Source: CAYYNP01 sp964472545 (GTDB taxonomy: Bacteria > Planctomycetota > Planctomycetia > Pirellulales > Thermoguttaceae). Taken from it: a stretch of DNA of 19,767 bases. Both the position numbers and the translations under genes were made by a program. The stretch is from NCBI GenBank assembly GCA_964472545.1, contig CAYYNP010000191.1:1-19767 (forward strand). Direction: 5' to 3'. Under the pieces are notes generated by a model, which worked only from the letters and a program-made list of their open reading frames with translations, made no database searches and was not told the origin of the DNA. Numbering within the stretch: position 1 is the stretch's first letter; every line of letters starts with the position of its first letter. Positions 14,894 through 19,767 of the stretch are shown in pieces.

Positions 14894-16228
14894 CTATTCC
14901 AGGCGGGGCAGAGAACCCGTGATTGTCGCCCCATCGTCCCGCAGCAGGTCGACCACCACCGGCGGGGCCGTCAGGTCGGCGCGGTCCCACGCTTCAATGA
15001 TCGGCCGATCGTAGCGTTCCGGCGACGGGCGGATCACCCTTCCCACGCGTCCGTCGGCTAGCGAGACGAAAGAGCCGATGGGAAACGCCGAGACGGCCTC
15101 GAGCAACCCACGCACGGCGTCCGCGTCGTAGAGCCCGCGGTTGGTGTCCTTGAGGATCTTCTTCAGGGCGTGATACGGGACCATGCCCGGCCGATGCGGC
15201 CGAGGAGAGACCATCGCCACGAACGCATCGGCCACGGCCGCGATCTTGGCCAAATCGTGGATCTGGTCCGATTTGTAACCGCGCGGGTAGCCCGCGCCGT
15301 TGCACCGCTCGTGGATCTGGTAGGCGACGATCCGGGCAGAAGGCGGCAGGTCCGCGTGGCCCTGTAAGGTGCCGACGGTCGACAACGGGTGTTTGGTGAT
15401 TTCCTTGAAGTCGGCGGCCGTCAGCAGCCGTTTGCCGTCGTAGAGCCCCTGATCGACGTCCAGCATGCCCACGTCGTGGACCATGCAGCCGATTCCCAAG
15501 TTCCGCAGCGTTTGTTCCTCCAGCCCCATTGCCGTTCCCACACACATGGCCAGCATGGCAACGCGCAACCCGTGCCGGCTAGGGTATCCGTTCGAGGGGG
15601 CCGTGAGGCTCAGCCCGGCGAAGAGATCCTTGTCTTCGGCAATTCGGAAGAGGGCGTCGCGCGAGATGGTTTCCGCGCCGTCCAGGCTGGCGGCGTCGCC
15701 GGCGTTCAGGGAGCCGAACAGTTGACCGAGATGCCGCGAGGAGAGGCAGAGCATCTCGCGAAAGCGGCCCACGGCCTGTTGATCGTAAACAGCGGCGCCG
15801 TGCTGGCGAATCGTGGAGGCGAACGGATCGCCCTGCGGCTCGAGCCGGAGACTCGCCTCTTGGCCGACCTGCGTGTCCAGTTCACAGCTTGCGGGCGTCT
15901 CCAATTCGCAGCGGACGCCGAGATGATCGGGAAACGCAATGGAGATCGGATCCGGCGGCGGAACGTCAAACTCCGCCTGCCACCAGCCCGGCTCATCCGA
16001 CGGACTCGGCCCAAGGCTTGGTCCATCCTTCAGCGACACGCTCCGGCGATACTCGGCCGGCCAATCCTCCAGCAGCACGGCACGGTAAACGCGGCCACAG
16101 TGATTGCACGTCCACTCGGCGGCCTTTTCGCCGATCTCCGGCTTGCGCAATGGCAAGGGCTCGGAGCATCCCCCACACTTCCCCAGCAGCTTCGGTACCT
16201 GTGGCGATAGACTCTCTCCGACAGCCAT
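14894..16228 (-). CDS. HD-GYP domain protein with N-terminal zinc ribbon
   Basis: 444 aa, cytoplasmic. C18xxC21 and C41xxC44 form a zinc-ribbon pattern (CGGC...CNHCGRVYRA). A 150-residue linker follows without a recognised fold. From about 219 the HD-GYP domain is clear: H219 (RHGLRVAML), H251-D252 (MVHDVGM), H280 (KHPLSTVGTL), H306-E307 in IHERCNGAGYPRG, then LAKIAAVADAFVAM. HD-GYP enzymes hydrolyse cyclic di-GMP (family knowledge). Here the canonical HHExxDGxGYP reads IHERCNGAGYP, with the first His and the Asp replaced, so activity is uncertain. A PilZ-like call for the C-terminal 60 residues is not supported. It starts at ATG 16228 with a modest GAAG upstream and follows the dihaem gene by 122 bp on the same strand. 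Confidence 0.92.
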   Translation of the reverse strand: MAVGESLSPQVPKLLGKCGGCSEPLPLRKPEIGEKAAEWTCNHCGRVYRAVLLEDWPAEYRRSVSLKDGPSLGPSPSDEPGWWQAEFDVPPPDPISIAFPDHLGVRCELETPASCELDTQVGQEASLRLEPQGDPFASTIRQHGAAVYDQQAVGRFREMLCLSSRHLGQLFGSLNAGDAASLDGAETISRDALFRIAEDKDLFAGLSLTAPSNGYPSRHGLRVAMLAMCVGTAMGLEEQTLRNLGIGCMVHDVGMLDVDQGLYDGKRLLTAADFKEITKHPLSTVGTLQGHADLPPSARIVAYQIHERCNGAGYPRGYKSDQIHDLAKIAAVADAFVAMVSPRPHRPGMVPYHALKKILKDTNRGLYDADAVRGLLEAVSAFPIGSFVSLADGRVGRVIRPSPERYDRPIIEAWDRADLTAPPVVVDLLRDDGATITGSLPRLE

Positions 16229-16270
16229 GGTGCTTCAGGCCTCGCATAGACAACGTGATCGCATATCCTT

Positions 16271-16276
16271 AGTATA
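16271..16276 (-). promoter_or_regulatory. Possible -10 box (TATACT) for the HD-GYP gene
   Basis: The minus strand reads TATACT here, 42 bp before the HD-GYP start, which would give a leader of about 36 nt. No good -35 lies 16-18 nt further upstream, so the call is weak. Confidence 0.25.
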
Positions 16277-16350
16277 CGTCACGAACTGGGCATTGACGTG
16301 CTGCGTTGCAGCGGCTCTATTGCCGCCTCGGCCGCCGGCACGCCGGCACG

Positions 16351-19300
16351 CTACTCGAGCGTCGGATATGCTTTCTCCCCAAGGAGTTGCGCCTGGCCGC
16401 CCTCGCTCTCGTAGACGCCGTAGAAGTTCGAGAGCAAGTCCAGCCAGACCGCGAATCGGTGCAACTCTTCGCGGGAAAGCTCCACGTCGTGGTGCCCTTT
16501 GGCCAGCATGGGATAGAGCTTCGAGGCCCTGGCCCCGACCCGCCCGGGCGTGCTGCGCAACGGGTCGCCGTAGTTGTGGAACGCGTGCCCGCCGCCGACC
16601 AGCGAACGATACGAGGCGTACCATTTTCGCTCGATCGGCTCGCGCGTCAGCACCGGAGCCCCATCCTTCTTGCTCTCGGGCTTTTCGTGGCACGTGACGC
16701 AGTGCTTGTCGAGTATCGGTTGTATCAACTCGGGGAAATTTGCCGGCCGGGTTCCCTCGACGTCGGGCTCGAGCTGCGAAGCCGGGCGCTGAAACGCCAG
16801 CGGCACGTCGGGCGAGCGCGGCGGTGCGGTGTTCTTCGGCTCGTGGCACCCCACGCAACTGAGCTGCTCGCCCTCGTGGACGCAGGTGCCGCTGCGCATC
16901 GACTGCACGGCTAGCCCCTTGTCGTCGAGCACCTGGAAGTAGATCTCGCAGTTGGCCGGAACCTCGAAATGAACGCTCCCGTCCGACTCGACCGGGGCCG
17001 TGCCCAGCACTCCACGCGCCAAATTGACCGAGTCGGGCGAAGAGGCCTCGCGGTAGCCGATATCGTGCGGCGGACCACCGGAGGGGACCGACATCGTGTA
17101 GACCTGCACCACGCGCAGCGACGTGATCCGGCTATCGGCCGGCCAGTCCTTGAGGCTTTCGTAGACGTTCTGGATCGTCACCGTGCCGGTTGGGCGTCCT
17201 TCGAGGCTGGGCGATTTCGGGTGATCGACGTACGGCTGATGCTCGATCGCCTCGTTGGCCACCAGCGTGGTTGCCACGCGCGGCATCTTCCGCGGAACGA
17301 ACGGGATCGGGCTCGCCACGGCGATCTCCGGATCGCGGTAGATCAGTTCCCGGTTGCCGAAGGCGTCGTACAGATACAGCCCATGATTGCCGCGCCAGTC
17401 GATCGGCCCGACTCGGCTGCCCGGCTGGAAACGGTAATCGGCCACGGCCAGGTAGTACTTCTCACTCAGCGGCCAGGCCGTACCGATTACGCGGCCGCCG
17501 TCTTGGCTCTCGGGGAATCCGACGTCCGGCGTGATCCGTTTGACGGGCCCCATCCGGCCGTCGTCTTCGGCTTGCGGATCGATCATGATCAGCGAGCCGT
17601 AAGAAAGCCCGTGATGCGGCCCGGCGGTGGCGATGTACTTCGACGAACCGGGGATCGCGCGGCAATCGAACTCGCCGTCCGGGCGCCAGTGCCGGGGCGT
17701 GAAATTGCCGTGTACGGCGCGCGGATCGCGGCCGTCGATCGACGTGATCCAGGGATGATGCGCAATGCACCCGAATCGGTCTACGTAGTCCCATCGCGTG
17801 TAGAGGATCTTCCCGTCGTTGGTCACGCTCGGATTCCACTCGTTGGTCTCGTGGTAGTTCAGGCAGCGTATCCGGCCGCCGTCGGGGTCCATGTCGAAGA
17901 GCGTGTAGTTCGGACAAGCCCGGCCGCAACGCAGGTAACCGCCGCGACGCTCCGTGATGAACGCGAGCCGCCCGTTGGGCAAAAAGCACGGGTCGAAATC
18001 GTTCCAGGTGCCGTCGGTAATCTGACGCAGATCGCTGCCGTCGGCGTTGCAGACAAAGACGTGATAGCAGCGGCCGCGATCCCAGTGCCCCTGGGAGAGA
18101 TCCAGGTGCCGAACGTGAGCCGTGCTGCCTTGGCATTCGACGTACGCGAAGGCGATTCGTTCCGCGTCGTAGCTCAAGTCGGGACAAAGAAACGCCCCAC
18201 CGGTTAGCTCGGTCTCGGCGAGGCGGCCGGAAACGACTTGCTTTCCTTCGAGCACGTTGCGAAATCCCGGCGGCCGGGCGGGGTCGAACGGCCGCGTGAG
18301 CACGAACAGCCCTCCGCCCGGCGGGCTGTAGGCGCCGTAGAACTGATCGCACATGTGGCGGAACGTCGAACGATGCTTCTTGACCAGCAGGATTTCCTCG
18401 AAGTTCAGCAGTGGATTGCCGAAGGCGACTTGACGCCGCAACTTGCAGAGGTCCAGGAAAACCGNNNNNNNNNNGCGGTTGGCTTCTGGCCCCCTATTTT
18501 TGCTGCGGTCCAGTAAACCCGCGCCGCGCCCGGCCAGATCCGCCGGATCTACGGCGGCGGTCTGCGCGCGAAGCCCGGCAAGCTGCTTCTTCACGGCGTC
18601 GACGTCGAACCGCACGCCCGGCTGGCCCTCGAGATCCTCGAACAAAGCCGCGGTCCGCCGCAGCACGACGTCGGTGGCGTCCCGATCGGTCGGCCAGATC
18701 ATGGCCTCCGCGCAGTACGTCTGTTCGCGAATCGCCTCATAATACTCGGGCCGCGCAAACTCCTGTGTGATCAGGTTGTACTGATCGACGAGTTCCTTCG
18801 TGCCGCCCCATCCGGTACCCTGCTCTTCGGCAATAAACGCCGGACGCGGGCCGACGTGCCCGCCATTTGCGGCAAACCGTACGCCGTCGACCAGGATCTG
18901 CAATTCGGCCACGCTGGTAAACGGTTGGCCGCTGAGTTCGGTCAGCGCGACCAGCCGCACGAAGCGCCCCGTGATCGGCTCGGCAAACTCGACTTTCTGC
19001 GGCGTGTCGACTCTCTTGAACGTCCCTCGGGCAACCGGGTCGCCCCAATGGTCCGAAGCGCTGTGATCTTCGCTATCTTCATCGCAATCCTCGGCGCACG
19101 GCGCGTCGTGGCTCACGTAGATCGCGTAATCGCCGATCGCCCCGTTTTCGCATTTGGCGCGCGCCTGTTGTACGATCCCGCGGATCTCGAACGTGCGCGT
19201 CAGATCGACCACGATCTCGTGCGGCGGCGGGACGCTATTGCCCGTCGACGGCCGCGGCGCGTCGTCCGCAGGTTTGGCAGCCCCGTCATCTTCGACCGTC

Positions 19301-19608
19301 CCGTCGTCCGAACGACGCGGCGGCAGGGCGTTGAAATGCTCGCGCGAGCAACCGGCCCGATAGCCGCAACGGAACGGAATTGCCGATCGGCTGGCCGCCC
19401 GGTTTTTCGCTGTGGGCGGCGCTTCCCATTGCGTGTGCCACATCGACGCCGGATCGCCGTCCATCGCGCGCGACGCCTCGTATCCGGCGTTTTCGCTATC
19501 GGCCATAACGCGAACCGTGACCACCTCCTCGGCGTCTGCGTAGGTGAAGGGGGCGAGGCCAACGCACAACAGCAACAGAACGTGGCACCAAGCGGATCGA
19601 ATACGCAT
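16351..19608 (-). CDS. Large exported dihaem protein, hydrazine-synthase-alpha-like, with F5/8-type-C-like N-terminus
   Basis: 1085 aa with a signal peptide (MRIRSAWCHVLLLLCVGLAP...YADA). Residues about 32-240 look like a discoidin/F5/8 type C domain (AMDGDPASMWHTQW, PHEIVVDL, GRFVRLVALTEL). It is interrupted at about 64-127 by a charged insertion. From about 420 the sequence follows the hydrazine synthase alpha middle-domain family common in planctomycetes: NPLLNFEEILLVKKH, TWNDFDPCFLPNGRLAFIT, NEWNPSVTNDGKILYTRWDY, AFGNRELIYRDPEI. Two c-type haem motifs, CVGCH (918-922) and CVTCH (970-974), lie near the C-terminus. It is therefore a periplasmic redox or sugar-binding protein; a true hydrazine synthase role is unlikely outside anammox bacteria. 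Ten Ns (18465-18474) give four unknown residues near 379-382, with the frame kept on both sides. The ribosome-binding site is weak. Confidence 0.88.
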   Translation of the reverse strand: MRIRSAWCHVLLLLCVGLAPFTYADAEEVVTVRVMADSENAGYEASRAMDGDPASMWHTQWEAPPTAKNRAASRSAIPFRCGYRAGCSREHFNALPPRRSDDGTVEDDGAAKPADDAPRPSTGNSVPPPHEIVVDLTRTFEIRGIVQQARAKCENGAIGDYAIYVSHDAPCAEDCDEDSEDHSASDHWGDPVARGTFKRVDTPQKVEFAEPITGRFVRLVALTELSGQPFTSVAELQILVDGVRFAANGGHVGPRPAFIAEEQGTGWGGTKELVDQYNLITQEFARPEYYEAIREQTYCAEAMIWPTDRDATDVVLRRTAALFEDLEGQPGVRFDVDAVKKQLAGLRAQTAAVDPADLAGRGAGLLDRSKNRGPEANRXXXXVFLDLCKLRRQVAFGNPLLNFEEILLVKKHRSTFRHMCDQFYGAYSPPGGGLFVLTRPFDPARPPGFRNVLEGKQVVSGRLAETELTGGAFLCPDLSYDAERIAFAYVECQGSTAHVRHLDLSQGHWDRGRCYHVFVCNADGSDLRQITDGTWNDFDPCFLPNGRLAFITERRGGYLRCGRACPNYTLFDMDPDGGRIRCLNYHETNEWNPSVTNDGKILYTRWDYVDRFGCIAHHPWITSIDGRDPRAVHGNFTPRHWRPDGEFDCRAIPGSSKYIATAGPHHGLSYGSLIMIDPQAEDDGRMGPVKRITPDVGFPESQDGGRVIGTAWPLSEKYYLAVADYRFQPGSRVGPIDWRGNHGLYLYDAFGNRELIYRDPEIAVASPIPFVPRKMPRVATTLVANEAIEHQPYVDHPKSPSLEGRPTGTVTIQNVYESLKDWPADSRITSLRVVQVYTMSVPSGGPPHDIGYREASSPDSVNLARGVLGTAPVESDGSVHFEVPANCEIYFQVLDDKGLAVQSMRSGTCVHEGEQLSCVGCHEPKNTAPPRSPDVPLAFQRPASQLEPDVEGTRPANFPELIQPILDKHCVTCHEKPESKKDGAPVLTREPIERKWYASYRSLVGGGHAFHNYGDPLRSTPGRVGARASKLYPMLAKGHHDVELSREELHRFAVWLDLLSNFYGVYESEGGQAQLLGEKAYPTLE
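18465..18474. other. 10-N assembly gap inside the dihaem gene
   Basis: Ten undetermined bases. The reading frame is the same on both sides (EANR before, VFLDLCKLRR after), and both sides match what is expected of the family, so the true gap is probably close to the length shown or a multiple of three away. Confidence 0.99.
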
Positions 19609-19733
19609 CAGAGAAGTCTCCGGATTTGGGATTCCTCAAGAATCGAAGCCATCGACATTACGATACCCTGCCAACTCCGTCAATTCTACTTGTTCGTGCC
19701 GCCACGTACAGAAACCTCGCGGGCAAAGTACCT

Positions 19734-19767
19734 TGTAGCCGAAGTCGCCAGTCTTTGGACGGCATCG
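19734..19767. repeat. Truncated copy of the TGTAGCCGAA hairpin element at window edge
   Basis: TGTAGCCGAAGTCGCC (19734-19749) matches the left arm of the repeat at 6376 exactly. The next bases also match apart from single changes (AGTCTTTGGACGGCA against GGACTTTGGAGGGCA). The right arm would lie beyond the window. It is 126 bp upstream of the dihaem gene start and in the same orientation to that gene as the first copy is to its own. Confidence 0.8.

Noticed and set aside
16299..16320. Rho-independent terminator after the dihaem gene
   Set aside because: Only a 5-bp stem (GCTGC-GTT-GCAGC) without a T-run on the relevant strand.
16351..19608. True hydrazine synthase of anammox metabolism
   Set aside because: No hydrazine synthase beta/gamma or hydrazine dehydrogenase genes are nearby, and the F5/8-C-like N-terminus fits the widespread non-anammox planctomycete paralogues.

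Overview
The window (about 19.8 kb, GC-rich) looks like a chromosomal piece of a planctomycete, probably of the Pirellulales type. The main reasons are a large signal-peptide protein of the hydrazine-synthase-alpha-like/dihaem family that is typical of that phylum, an MSHA/type II-secretion-like pseudopilin locus with long decorated minor pseudopilins, and abundant GC-rich dispersed hairpin repeats. This assignment is inference; there is no rRNA or phylogenetic marker gene here.

Left edge (1-1792): the 3' end of a GspB/MshK-like protein is followed, with an ATGA overlap, by a 67-residue charged protein of unknown function. Between the latter and a convergent stand-alone CheY-like receiver gene lies an array of four about 215-bp repeat units, in A-B-A-B order, each with three internal hairpins closed by an outer stem.

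Centre (1871-10288): two paralogous four-gene pseudopilin operons sit head to head around a 426-bp intergenic region. The order in both is GspH-like, GspJ-like, GspI/MshD-like, then a large GspK/PilX/MshP-like protein. All eight proteins carry an N-terminal prepilin-like hydrophobic segment. The two sets differ mainly by extra beta-rich domains: one domain type sits inside the rightward GspJ-like protein but inside the leftward GspK-like protein, and an unrelated one is fused to the leftward GspJ-like protein. In the leftward operon the J/I gene junction is split by 464 bp of repeats, including a diverged fifth copy of the array element.

Right part (10400-19608): a secretin (MshL/PilQ/GspD family) converges on the rightward operon. 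A soluble hybrid-sensor-like histidine kinase without a receiver is divergent from it. Then come an HD-GYP protein with an N-terminal zinc ribbon and a large exported protein with an F5/8-type-C-like N-terminus, a hydrazine-synthase-alpha-like middle and two CxxCH haem sites; this last gene contains a 10-N assembly gap. A second dispersed element, a 68-bp hairpin, lies upstream of the leftward pseudopilin operon, and a truncated copy lies at the right edge upstream of the dihaem gene.

Working model: the GspB-like protein, secretin and two minor-pseudopilin sets belong to one envelope-spanning MSHA/T2SS-like machine, with alternative tip complexes carrying different extracellular domains. The kinase, receiver and HD-GYP proteins may regulate it, but that link rests only on proximity. 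The assembly ATPase, platform protein, prepilin peptidase and major pilin are not in the window.
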